This document shows, piece after piece, positions 9,513 through 17,997 of a DNA stretch of 64,000 bases (position 1 is the stretch's first letter; each line of letters begins with the position of its first letter). A program made the position numbers and the translations under genes. The DNA is from Amycolatopsis solani (GTDB taxonomy: Bacteria; Actinomycetota; Actinomycetes; Mycobacteriales; Pseudonocardiaceae). The stretch covers positions 1,240,001-1,304,000 of the forward strand of contig NZ_JAWQJT010000002.1 in assembly GCF_033441515.1 (NCBI RefSeq), written 5' to 3'. A model generated the notes under the pieces. It was not told where the DNA came from, did not search any database, and worked only from the letters and a program-made list of their open reading frames with translations.

Positions 9513-9748
9513 AAGAAATGTCCACGAGCCGGAAAGTGGACAATTCTTGGACGCCATTTCCGGCCGGTCATCACGGATCGCCGAACCGGCCCTGACGGAC
9601 GGTGATCAGCCCGGCGAGCGCCGGATATCCGTTGGGACACAAGCGAGTCTCGAAGGTGGGGGCCTGTGCCGCGCGTCACAGGTTCACCCTATAGTGGCGC
9701 CGTCTAGTCGTCCTCACAGTGAGTCGTCGCTCCCCGGGAAGGGAAACC

Positions 9749-10534
9749 ATGTCCGACGTCATCAACAGCATCTTCGGCCGCCCCAAGAACGAAAACCCCA
9801 GCTCCGGCGAGTACGCCTACGGCAGCGCCGAGCCCGAACCCGTGGTCGCCGTCGCCCCGGCCGACAGCGCCGAAGACACGGATTCCGCACCCGAGCCCGA
9901 GACGGCCGAGGAAACCGCCGAAGACGTCGCCGTCGACAGCGACACCGACGAGGACAGCGACACCGACAGCGCCGAGGACGCGGCGGACTCCGAAGAGGAC
10001 AGCGCCGAAGCCGAAGAGGACTCCACGGAGGACGACCCGGCCGCCGACGTCGCCGAGGACGACACCGACCCCAACGCCGTCGTCACCGAAGAAGACGCCG
10101 AGCCGGTCGCGGAAGCCGAGCCGGCCGCCGAGACCGAAGCGGCCGCCGAAGCCGAACCGGCCGCCGAGGCCGTCGTCGCCGAGGCCGAAGCCGTGATCAC
10201 CGAAGCGGCCGCCGCCGAGACCGAGACCCGGCCCGCCGCCGGTACCCGCGGCAGCACCACGGTGGCCGACGGGGTGGTCGCGAAGATCGTCACCCGCGTC
10301 GCCGCCAAGGCCGAAGGCGTGCACAGCGTCGCCGAAGACGGCATCACGATCGAGCTCGCCGACGACGTCGCCTGGATCACCATCCCGCTGGTGATCGACT
10401 TCGGCCACGCGGTCAAGGCACTGGGCGAGCAGATCCGGGTCGCCGTGATCGACGCCGTCGAGCAGTACCTGGGCCTCGACGTCGAGGTCGTGGACGTCCA
10501 CGTCACCGACATCCACTTCCCGGAAGCGGACTGA
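9749..10534 (+). CDS. Asp23/Gls24 family protein with long acidic N-terminal region
   Basis: A 261-residue protein. Residues about 165-261 form an Asp23/Gls24 (DUF322) domain: RGSTTVADGVVAKIVTRVAA, GVHSVAEDGITIEL and a C-terminal VEVVDVHVTDIHFPEAD. Residues about 20-160 are low-complexity, almost entirely Glu, Asp, Ala, Pro, Val and Thr, so disordered and strongly negative. Start ATG 9749 follows AAGGGAAACC. A TATAGT hexamer at 9690-9695 is a possible -10 box without a convincing -35. Asp23 proteins act in envelope homeostasis, often with membrane partners; none is encoded beside this gene. It ends at a strong hairpin. Confidence 0.85.
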   Translation: MSDVINSIFGRPKNENPSSGEYAYGSAEPEPVVAVAPADSAEDTDSAPEPETAEETAEDVAVDSDTDEDSDTDSAEDAADSEEDSAEAEEDSTEDDPAADVAEDDTDPNAVVTEEDAEPVAEAEPAAETEAAAEAEPAAEAVVAEAEAVITEAAAAETETRPAAGTRGSTTVADGVVAKIVTRVAAKAEGVHSVAEDGITIELADDVAWITIPLVIDFGHAVKALGEQIRVAVIDAVEQYLGLDVEVVDVHVTDIHFPEAD

Positions 10535-10541
10535 CTCCCCC

Positions 10542-10572
10542 GCGCCCGGTCCCGTCATCCGGGACCGGGCGC
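10542..10572 (+). terminator. Hairpin terminator after the Asp23 gene
   Basis: A perfect 13-bp stem, GCGCCCGGTCCCG paired with CGGGACCGGGCGC, with the five-base loop TCATC, eight bases after the stop codon. There is no U-tract, as is usual in high-G+C actinobacteria. A smaller hairpin (CCGTCCG/CGGACGG) follows at about 10581-10597. Confidence 0.75.
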
Positions 10573-10931
10573 CGGCCCGGCCGTCCGCTTCGGACGGTCC
10601 GGGCGATGATCTCTCCCCCGCCGGGGTGAAGCCGGTGGGGGAACCCGCGATTGCCGTCCTTCGGCCCTGTCGCACTGGGCGAACACCCACCACTCGTTCG
10701 AGTGGCGCGACCCCGATGATCTTCACCGGTCACGGGCACGCGATGTCACGCGATGTCGATTTCCCGCGTGGGTAAAGGATTTCCGGAGCCCGTCGAGGCC
10801 CTCCGCCGTCGTCGGGCCGGGTACGGCGGTGCGCTGCTACTGTTCCGCCGCTCTGGTCCGGACCACGCCGGCCAGGTCCTCCTCGCGGGCGGCCGTCTCT
10901 TCGCCGCCCCGATCTCCGGAAAAGGCGACTC
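10573..10931. other. Long intergenic leader before the acyltransferase/E1 gene
   Basis: No gene is supported here. It holds several foldable segments: a GGGTGAAGCCGGTGGGGGAA stretch around 10624-10643, a perfect hairpin CCACTCG-TT-CGAGTGG at 10690-10705, and a tandem 10-base repeat ACGCGATGTC at 10738-10757. A small open frame (10753-10935) has no family signature and was not called. The region may be a structured 5' leader or the promoter region of the next operon. Confidence 0.4.
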
Positions 10932-12770
10932 TTGATCCACCTGAACCACCCCGGCCTGCGCGAGCCCGCGCCGGACCTGCCCGACTGGCACGTCACCGCG
11001 TTCCCCGGACCGCGGCCGGGCGACGGCGACCTGTCCCTGCTCGACGCCGTCCGCGCGCTGCGGGCCCGCATCCTGTTCGACCACGGCCGCCGCCCCGCGT
11101 TCCGCCGCGCGGACGGCTCCCACGCCGACGACCAGGACCTGGACTTCGGAGCCTGGCACTTCATCGCGCGGCGCAGTCCCGGCGGCCCGCCGCTGGGCTA
11201 CATCCGGCTGTCCACTCCGGACACGAGCGCACGCTTCCAGTCCCGGGACTTCCTCGGTGACGAGGACTACGAAGAACTCCTCGCGGCCGAAGGGTTCCCG
11301 GCCGCGGACGTGTTCGAGCACAGCAGGCTCGTGGTCGAGCACCGCGCCCGCAAGCTCGGGCTCGGCCTCCACCTCAACGCGCTGGCCATCGCCGCGGCCC
11401 ACCACCTCGGCGCGCGGGCGATGATCGGCACCTCCGGCACGAAGGACGGCCAGGACCGCTTCCACGAGCGCTTCGGTTTCCGGCCCGTCCGCGGCACCCG
11501 CCGCTACGTGCCGCAGTACACCGAAGACGTCGTGATCATGCTCCACCGCGTCGCCGACGGCGGTGGGCAGCACCACGACCTGATCACCCGGCTGCGCGAG
11601 GAGTTCCCGGTCATCGCCGCCGCGGGCGCGGGCCCGCTGCGGCCCGCGCCGCCGGTGCGCCGCCCCGCTCCGGTCACGCTGAGCGGCGCCGCCGCGCCCG
11701 ACCGCGACACCTTCCGCCCGGTCCTGCACACCGCGGCCGATCTCGACGCGCTGCTGGCGTCCGGTGCCGTCCGCGAAGTCCACGACACGATCGACGAGCA
11801 GCTCACCGAACTGGTGCGCAGCCGCGAACCGGCGTGCCGCGACGCGACCGAGGTCGCGCGCAAGAAGCGTGAGCAACTGGCCGGCGCCGAGCCGTGGGAG
11901 TACGGCACCTGGGCGTGGTACCCGTGGTCGGGGCGGCTGGTGCACGTCCTGCCCCGCGAAGAGTTCCGCCTGGTCCGCACCGACCGCAACCGCGGCCGCA
12001 TCGAGCGCCCGGACCAGCGGCGGCTGCTCGGCAAGCGGATCGGCGTCATCGGCCTGTCGGTCGGCAACAGCGCGGCGCTGACGTTCGCGCTGGAGGGCAT
12101 CGGCGGCGCGTTCAAGCTGGCCGACTTCGACGACTTCGGGCTGTCCAACATGAACCGGCTGCGCGGCGGGCTGCACGACCTCGGCGTCAACAAAGCCGTG
12201 CTGTCGGCGCGGCAGATGGCCGAGATCGACCCGTACCTCGACATCGAGATCGAGCGGGCCGGGCTGACCCCGGAGACGATCGAACGGTTCTTCGCCGGCG
12301 GGCTCGACCTGCTCGTCGAGGAGTGCGACACGCCGTGGGTGAAGATCGCGGCGCGCGAGTACGCCCGCGACCTCGGCATCCCGGTCGTGATGGACTGCAA
12401 CGACCGCGGCATGCTCGACGTCGAGCGGTTCGACCACGAACCCGACCGGCCGCTGCTGCACGGCCTGCTCGGCGACGTGAAGTCCGTCGACGTGCTGGAG
12501 CTGACCGCGCAGTCCCGGACCGAGCTGATCCTGGCCATGGTGGACGCCGGCCGGATCAGCCCCGAGCTGGCGGCGTCGTTCGGCGAGCTGGGCCGCACCT
12601 TGAGCAGCTGGCCGCAGCTGGCTTCGGGGGTCGCGCTCGGCGGCGCCCTGTGCGGCGAAGCGGCCCGCCGCATCCTGCTCGGCCACCCGTGCGCGTCGGG
12701 CCGGTTCTACACCGACCTCGACCAGCAGCTCCACCCGTCGCGCGACGTCTACGCGGGCGGTGCGCGGTGA
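10932..12770 (+). CDS. Acyltransferase-like / E1 (ThiF-like) fusion protein, Rv1355c type
   Basis: A 612-residue two-part protein. Residues about 20-210 resemble GNAT/autoinducer-synthase-type acyltransferases (EHSRLVVEHRARKLGLGLHL, then FHERFGFRPVRGTRRYVPQY). Residues about 365-590 are an E1/ThiF/MoeB-like nucleotide-binding domain: GKRIGVIGLSVGNSAALTF (Rossmann loop GLSVG), acidic Asp400 in ADFDDFGLSNMNRLRG, and EECDTPWVKIAAREYARDLG. Such domains adenylate a carboxylate. It resembles the mycobacterial Rv1355c/MoeY family but lacks the C-terminal nitroreductase part I would expect there. The start is TTG at 10932. It overlaps the KAS III gene by four bases, so the two products probably work together. 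The product made is unknown. Confidence 0.75.
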   Translation: MIHLNHPGLREPAPDLPDWHVTAFPGPRPGDGDLSLLDAVRALRARILFDHGRRPAFRRADGSHADDQDLDFGAWHFIARRSPGGPPLGYIRLSTPDTSARFQSRDFLGDEDYEELLAAEGFPAADVFEHSRLVVEHRARKLGLGLHLNALAIAAAHHLGARAMIGTSGTKDGQDRFHERFGFRPVRGTRRYVPQYTEDVVIMLHRVADGGGQHHDLITRLREEFPVIAAAGAGPLRPAPPVRRPAPVTLSGAAAPDRDTFRPVLHTAADLDALLASGAVREVHDTIDEQLTELVRSREPACRDATEVARKKREQLAGAEPWEYGTWAWYPWSGRLVHVLPREEFRLVRTDRNRGRIERPDQRRLLGKRIGVIGLSVGNSAALTFALEGIGGAFKLADFDDFGLSNMNRLRGGLHDLGVNKAVLSARQMAEIDPYLDIEIERAGLTPETIERFFAGGLDLLVEECDTPWVKIAAREYARDLGIPVVMDCNDRGMLDVERFDHEPDRPLLHGLLGDVKSVDVLELTAQSRTELILAMVDAGRISPELAASFGELGRTLSSWPQLASGVALGGALCGEAARRILLGHPCASGRFYTDLDQQLHPSRDVYAGGAR

Positions 12771-13717
12771 CCGCGCTCCCCGTGCCGGTGGCGATCACCG
12801 GCACCGGCGTCCACCTGCCGCCGCAGGTCGTGACCAACGCCGAACTGGCGTCGACGCTGGACACGTCGGACGAGTGGATCGTCAGCCGCACCGGCATCCG
12901 CTTCCGCCGCCGCCTCGCCCCGGACCGCGCCACCTCGGACATGTGCGCGGCCGCCGCCCGGCCGGCCCTCGACGCGGCCGGCGTCACGCCCCGCGACCTC
13001 GACGCGATCATCGTCGGGACCTACACCTCCGACCAGCCCCTGCCTTCGACGGCGTTGATCGTGAAGGAACTGCTCGGCGCCGGCCGCGCGCTGACCCTCG
13101 ACGTCACGCAGGCGGCGTGCGCCAACGGGGTCCAGGCGCTGTTCCTGGCCGCGCACCTGCTGCAGACCTCGGCGGCGCGCACGGTCCTGGTGCTGGCGGC
13201 GGACTGCGCGTCCCGGGTGACGGATCCGGCCGACCGCACGACCAGGGTGTTCTTCGGCGACGCGGCGGGCGCGGCGGTCCTCACCCGGGCCGCGCCGGGA
13301 GCGGGCCTGCTGGGCTGGGACTTCGGCGCGGAGCTGTCGTACGACGTCGAGATCCCGGCACCGGGCGAGTACCTGAAGATGAACGGCCGCGCGGTCTGGA
13401 CCACGGCGACCCGCTGCCTGCCGGACAGCATCCTCCGGGCGGCGGACGACGCGGGCGTGCCGGTGGAGGAGGTCACGCACTTCTTCCTGCACCAGGCCAA
13501 CCTGAACATCCTCACGGCGGCACTGGACAAGCTGTCCATCCCGCGTTCCCGCGCCCCGATCACCGTCGACACGCTGGGCAACACGGGTTCGGCGGGCGTG
13601 TTCACGGCCCTGCACGAACGGTTCGGCTCGGGCGCGGTCCGTCCGGGTGACACGTACGTGGTGTCGTCGATCGGCGCGGGCTTCCAGTGGGGCACGTTGT
13701 GCTTCCGCCACGGCTAG
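12767..13717 (+). CDS. 3-oxoacyl-ACP synthase III (FabH-like) enzyme
   Basis: A 316-residue thiolase-fold enzyme. The catalytic triad is complete: Cys118 in TQAACANG, His242 in FFLHQANLNI and Asn272 in DTLGNTGSAG. The N-terminal DTSDEWIVSRTGIRFRR is the usual KAS III signature. GTG start at 12767 overlaps the preceding stop (GTGA). Primary FabH genes normally sit with fabD/acpP/fabF; this one is coupled instead to the acyltransferase/E1 gene, so a specialised role in making or transferring an unusual acyl or beta-keto group is more likely than bulk fatty acid initiation (inference). Confidence 0.88.
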   Translation: MTALPVPVAITGTGVHLPPQVVTNAELASTLDTSDEWIVSRTGIRFRRRLAPDRATSDMCAAAARPALDAAGVTPRDLDAIIVGTYTSDQPLPSTALIVKELLGAGRALTLDVTQAACANGVQALFLAAHLLQTSAARTVLVLAADCASRVTDPADRTTRVFFGDAAGAAVLTRAAPGAGLLGWDFGAELSYDVEIPAPGEYLKMNGRAVWTTATRCLPDSILRAADDAGVPVEEVTHFFLHQANLNILTAALDKLSIPRSRAPITVDTLGNTGSAGVFTALHERFGSGAVRPGDTYVVSSIGAGFQWGTLCFRHG

Positions 13718-13756
13718 ACTGCCGTGGCGTTCGGTGACGGATCGGGAAGGCGGGAC

Positions 13757-14305
13757 ATGCCCATCGACAAGGTGCGGGTGGATCTGGGCTGGGGCCCGGC
13801 GAAGCTGTCCGGCGAATGGCGCCCGGACCAGGCAGAACGCGATGCGGCGTGGGAACTGTACGTCGAACTGGTGACCCGGATCACGGTGGCCCCGCTCGCC
13901 CCGGACCACGGCATCCTGCGCGAGGCGCTGGCTTCGCTGTACCAGCTGTTCGGGGTGACGCGGGACGTCCTGCGCCGGTACGGCCCGTCGGTGGCCAAGC
14001 CGCCTCGGAAGGGTGAGTACCGCTTCGGCCACCTGGCGATCTGGATGCTGAACGCGGTGCTGCGCCCGGTGCTGGCCCAGTGGCACCCGGCGCTGCAGGA
14101 GTGGGAGGCGAGCCGCCCCGACCGCACGTCGATCGTCGCCCACGAAGCGGCGTGGCCGCGGTCGGTCGAGCTGCGCGCCGAGCTGGAGCGGCTGCGGCTG
14201 GTGCTGCTGCAGTACGCGGAGATCTTCGCGGAGGTGTGCGAGGCGCCGGCGCTGATCGACGCGACGCACGCCATCCTGGCGCAGTACGAAGCGAAGCAGT
14301 CCTAG
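13757..14305 (+). CDS. Small helical protein of unknown function
   Basis: A 182-residue protein, predicted mostly alpha-helical, without signal peptide or membrane segment. Striking conserved-looking segments are LGWGPAKLSGEWRPD, HGILREALASLYQLFGVTRD and LNAVLRPVLAQWHPALQEWE. ATG 13757 follows GGGAAGGCGGG. I have the impression that this type of protein occurs near conflict-system genes in actinobacteria, but I cannot verify that. It is convergent with the reductase gene and the two stop codons share the bases CTAG. It could be a component of the neighbouring TIR/HerA system or unrelated. Confidence 0.6.
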   Translation: MPIDKVRVDLGWGPAKLSGEWRPDQAERDAAWELYVELVTRITVAPLAPDHGILREALASLYQLFGVTRDVLRRYGPSVAKPPRKGEYRFGHLAIWMLNAVLRPVLAQWHPALQEWEASRPDRTSIVAHEAAWPRSVELRAELERLRLVLLQYAEIFAEVCEAPALIDATHAILAQYEAKQS

Positions 14306-14856
14306 CGCGAGACCGCGTAGCGCAGGTGCGTGACGCCGCGGTCTTCGAGGCGGCGGGCCAGCCGCAGCTCGACCGGGTCCGACTCGCCGAACAGCCGCCG
14401 TCCGCCGCCGAGCAGCACCGGGACCAGGTGGATCTCCAGCTCGTCCAGCTGCCCGGCCGCCAGCAGGGCCTGCGCCGCACCCGCGCCGTGCACCATGACC
14501 GCGCGTTCACCGGCGGCCGCGCGTGCTTCTTCGGCGCAGGCCACCACGTCGGTGAAGTACCGCGTGCTGCCGGGCGCCGGGTCGGCCGGGTCGACGCGGT
14601 GGGTCAGCACGTGGATCGGCACGCCGTCGTGGTGGTCACCGCCCCACCGGCCGGCGAGCTCGTACGTCCGCCGTCCGGAGATGATCGCGCCGGTCGCCAG
14701 CGCCTCGCGGTAGATCTGCGCGCTCGGCCCGTCGCCGTGGCGGTCGTCCAGCCAGTCGAACAGCCGCCCGCCCCCGCGGCCCAGCTCCTGGCCGGGCCGG
14801 TCGTCCGGGCCGGCGATGAAGCCGTCGAGGGACATGGTCATGTAGAGGCGGATCAT
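14302..14856 (-). CDS. Dihydrofolate reductase-like (RibD C-terminal domain) protein
   Basis: A 184-residue cytoplasmic protein of the RibD-C/DHFR-like family: MIRLYMTMSLDGFIAGPDD at the N-terminus, GAIISGRRTYELAGRW in the middle and MVHGAGAAQALLAAGQLDEL plus LVPVLLGGGRRLFG at the end. These proteins bind NADPH; the physiological substrate is usually unknown and the family is often found as stand-alone genes. It lies 66 bases downstream of the large double ATPase on the same strand, so it could be co-transcribed, but the family gives no reason to place it in that system. Confidence 0.88.
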   Translation of the reverse strand: MIRLYMTMSLDGFIAGPDDRPGQELGRGGGRLFDWLDDRHGDGPSAQIYREALATGAIISGRRTYELAGRWGGDHHDGVPIHVLTHRVDPADPAPGSTRYFTDVVACAEEARAAAGERAVMVHGAGAAQALLAAGQLDELEIHLVPVLLGGGRRLFGESDPVELRLARRLEDRGVTHLRYAVSR

Positions 14857-14922
14857 GGGGGTTCTCCTCGGAGTCGTGGTGCATCACCCCTGCGTCGAAC
14901 GAACCCCGCCCGGATCGACAGC

Positions 14923-17900
14923 TCAGTCTTCCCGCGCCCGGGCGATCACCTCTTCCAGCCGCAGCGGGCTCGCCGGGTGGTGGGACAGGCACAGCGGCGT
15001 CGCCACCTGGCGGAACCCGAACGCCTCCCCGGCCACGTAGAACTGCGCGCGCTCCAGCCGTGAGATGTCCGCGACCGGGCTGCCCTTCGCACGGGCCAGC
15101 TCGTTGGCCGCGGCGATCTGGGCCGGGCTGTTGAGGCGGCCGAAGAACTGCGTCATCGCGTTGCCGACCACCTGGTTGTGCAGCCCCTTCGGCGCTTGCG
15201 TGGCGAAGAGCAGGCCGAGCCCGTACTTGCGGGCCTGGGAAGCGAGCACGATCGTGCTGCGCGTACTCGCCGTGAGACTCCCCGAAGACGCCATGGTCTG
15301 CGCCTCGTCCATCACGAACAACGCCCCCAGCGGCCGGTCCCCCGCCGGGTTGCGCTTGATCCAGGCGAACAGCTCCATCTGCAGCTGGTTGACGAAGTTC
15401 TGCCGCTGCTCCTCGGCCTGCAACCCGACGAAGCTGATCACCGAAACGCGCGCCCGCTTCCCGTCGGCGGGGGTCAGCAACACGCCCGGATCGACGGGTT
15501 CACCGCCGCCGGCGAAGAGCGGGTCGTTGACCATCGCCGCCTTGAGCACCTCGGCCAGCCCCGCGGCGATGCGCTTGGCGTCGTTGAGGTTGCTGACGTC
15601 CTCGGGCAGGTCGGTCAGCAGCTCGATGAGCGCCGGCAGGCTCCGCGACCCGGTCCGCGCGTGCTGCACGACCGCCTGCCGCAGGACGGCCAGCCCGATG
15701 TTGGTCTTCGCGGTGGTCCCGGTCAGCCGCGCCTGCGGCGCCAGCGTCGCCACGGCCACCTCGACGGCCGCGGCGAACTCGTCGGAGTCGTCGAGCACGC
15801 CGGCGAAGTCCGGCAGCGGCTGGAAGGCGAGCGGCCGCCCGGTCGCCCGCCCCGGCGTCCAGACGACGACGTCCGTCTCGGCCAGGTACCGCTTCGCGAG
15901 CTGGGCGTCATCGGGCCCCCAGCTGTCCGGCGGAACGGGCCAGGCGTCACCGAGCCGGGCGAGGTCGTTGTTCGGGTCGAGGACGATCGCGGAGACCCCG
16001 AGGAGCGCGCACTCCTCGACGATCCGCCGCAGCAGCACGGTCTTCCCGGACCCGGACCCCGCGAAGACGGCGGCGTGCTTGCGCAGCGCGGAGAGCTCGA
16101 CCCGAACCGGCTCCCCGGAGCCGACTACGGTCCCGAGCGTGATCTCCCCCTCAGCCGGCGGCGGATGAGTCCCTTCGGCAGGCTGCCCCGACGGCTTCTC
16201 CGGCAGGACGGCGGACAAGAGTTCGGAACGGCTGGCGGGCCGTCGATCGATGAGCCACTCGTGCAGCTCGCGGCCGCCGTTGGCGAGCATCTTGTCGAGG
16301 GCCCAGAAGATCCGGACGTCGGCCGGGTTCGGCGGGATCGTCTTGCCGCCCGCGGTCGTGAACTTGTCCACCTCTTCCCGTGTCTTGGCGCCCTTCCCCC
16401 AGGCGTCCCGGAGGATGACGAGGTGCCGGTTGTCCGCCCCTTGCCGCTGCCCGGCCGCGGACCGCGCCTTCCGGAACCGGCTCAGCGCGGCACGCGGATC
16501 GCGCGCGGGGATCGCCCGGAACGCCCAGTGCTCCTGGAGGTCCGCGGCTTCGTCGAGGGTCCGGGTGAGCCAGGCGTGCACCTCACTCCGCGCGTTCTGC
16601 CGCTCGCAGGACCACTCGAGATCATCGTCCCCGACTTCGGTGACCCAGCACCGCAAGGCGGCGGAGAGCAGATCCGGCATGGCCTTGTCGACGCTCTTTT
16701 CCCCCAGCAGCTTCCCCGGATCGGCTTCGGCTTGCAGCTTCTCGAACTCGGCGTCTAGCTCGGCGAACCGATCGCTTTCGACGGCAGTCCGAACGGGCGG
16801 GGTCGGCACCGGGGCCTTCTCGTCGAAGGAGGTCAGCTCCCGGACCTGCCCGCTGCGCAGGCAGGCGTCGATGTGCGCGCCGATCCGCTTCAGCAGCTCG
16901 CGCGGGGTCCATTGCTCCCAAGGTCCTTCGAAAGCCGCGGGTGCCACCGGCCAGGTCGGGTGCGGTGGGGCGAAACCCATGGCCTGATAGGCCACCCCGA
17001 GCCGTTTCCCCACCAGGGCCCGGCCCGTCTCGGCGCGGGTGATCCGGCCGAGCGTCACCGATTCGCGGAAGCGATCGGGCACGGTTCCCGCTGCTTTCGT
17101 CCGGATCTGCTCCCATGTGCTCGGCAGGCACGCGAGCACCGTCAGGGTCTTGTGGGTGACTTCCCGCAAGCCCATGAGCCCGTCTGCGATCTGCGCGACG
17201 AGGAGGTCGTCCTGGACGTTCTGGCCGATTTCCTGGGTGCGCTGCGTCGACCGGGCGATCAGGGTGTCGAGCTGGTCGACGGCGATCACGACCGGACCGG
17301 TCAAAGCCAGCAGCCGCGTGATTTCCTCCACGAGCACACGAGCGGGCTTGGGGCGCGCGTAGATGTTCCACTGGCGGGCATCGGAGGTCAGCTCGGCGTC
17401 GCCGTCGAGGTAGTCCTCGCCGATGTACTTGACGCCGCGGTCCCGGCTCGCGACGAGCACGAGCGCCCGCGCGGTGTCCTCACAGTGCTCGGCGACCATC
17501 TCGTCCAGGCGGCGCACGCCGTCGACGAACGCCTCGATGTCGTCGACAGTGAGTCCGCTGCCGCGGCGGATCCTGGCCGTGACCTCGGCGCTGACCTGGG
17601 CCCGGAGGCACACGCGCAGGAGGAAGCTCTTCAGCTGCGACTCCCCCGATTCGTCCAGCCGCGCCAAACCGCGACGCAGTGCCTCGGCCGTGTTGTCCCA
17701 GAACGCCTCGGCGGCGGTCACGTCGTCGAGGAAGAAGTAGCCCCGCGCGCGGTGCACGTGCCGGCGGACGAGACCCAGGAGGTGCGTCTTGCCGACCCCC
17801 TTCAACCCGCGAAGGACGAGCCCGATCGGACTCGGTCCGTCGCTGGCCACGGCATCGCGGATCCCCGTGTCGAGAGCGGCGAGCGCGTCGTCGTGCAGTC

Positions 17901-17997
17901 CGTCGACGTGGTACGGCGAATCCCGCCAGACGTGGTCGGGCGTGTCGGCCCAGTCGAATCTCAGCGTCGCGAGTGCGGTCAGCTCGTCCATCGTCAC
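14923..17997 (-). CDS. Double P-loop ATPase: N-terminal AAA module plus C-terminal HerA-like translocase
   Basis: A 1024-residue cytoplasmic protein with two complete NTPase modules. Residues about 20-380: AAA/Orc-like, Walker A GLKGVGKT (64-71), Walker B VVIAVDQLD (236-244). Residues about 400-600: helical linker. Residues about 618-1024: HerA/VirB4-like, Walker A AGSGSGKT (646-653), LDPNNDLARLG after strand 2, Walker B LFVMDEAQ (893-900) and sensor-like LLFATQAPKGL (929-939). HerA-like proteins are ring motors that move DNA and serve as the ATPase of several anti-phage systems. GTG start overlaps the winged-helix stop (GTGA) with GAGG just upstream. It is the last of four coupled genes (TIR, KGGVGR ATPase, winged helix, this). 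An effector domain is absent, so killing is presumably done by the TIR proteins (inference). Confidence 0.85.
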   Translation of the reverse strand: MTMDELTALATLRFDWADTPDHVWRDSPYHVDGLHDDALAALDTGIRDAVASDGPSPIGLVLRGLKGVGKTHLLGLVRRHVHRARGYFFLDDVTAAEAFWDNTAEALRRGLARLDESGESQLKSFLLRVCLRAQVSAEVTARIRRGSGLTVDDIEAFVDGVRRLDEMVAEHCEDTARALVLVASRDRGVKYIGEDYLDGDAELTSDARQWNIYARPKPARVLVEEITRLLALTGPVVIAVDQLDTLIARSTQRTQEIGQNVQDDLLVAQIADGLMGLREVTHKTLTVLACLPSTWEQIRTKAAGTVPDRFRESVTLGRITRAETGRALVGKRLGVAYQAMGFAPPHPTWPVAPAAFEGPWEQWTPRELLKRIGAHIDACLRSGQVRELTSFDEKAPVPTPPVRTAVESDRFAELDAEFEKLQAEADPGKLLGEKSVDKAMPDLLSAALRCWVTEVGDDDLEWSCERQNARSEVHAWLTRTLDEAADLQEHWAFRAIPARDPRAALSRFRKARSAAGQRQGADNRHLVILRDAWGKGAKTREEVDKFTTAGGKTIPPNPADVRIFWALDKMLANGGRELHEWLIDRRPASRSELLSAVLPEKPSGQPAEGTHPPPAEGEITLGTVVGSGEPVRVELSALRKHAAVFAGSGSGKTVLLRRIVEECALLGVSAIVLDPNNDLARLGDAWPVPPDSWGPDDAQLAKRYLAETDVVVWTPGRATGRPLAFQPLPDFAGVLDDSDEFAAAVEVAVATLAPQARLTGTTAKTNIGLAVLRQAVVQHARTGSRSLPALIELLTDLPEDVSNLNDAKRIAAGLAEVLKAAMVNDPLFAGGGEPVDPGVLLTPADGKRARVSVISFVGLQAEEQRQNFVNQLQMELFAWIKRNPAGDRPLGALFVMDEAQTMASSGSLTASTRSTIVLASQARKYGLGLLFATQAPKGLHNQVVGNAMTQFFGRLNSPAQIAAANELARAKGSPVADISRLERAQFYVAGEAFGFRQVATPLCLSHHPASPLRLEEVIARARED

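Noticed and set aside
10624-10680. ydaO (cyclic-di-AMP) or cobalamin riboswitch
   Set aside because: Only short motifs match; the remaining conserved blocks and typical downstream genes are missing. Kept as a low-interest finding rather than a feature.
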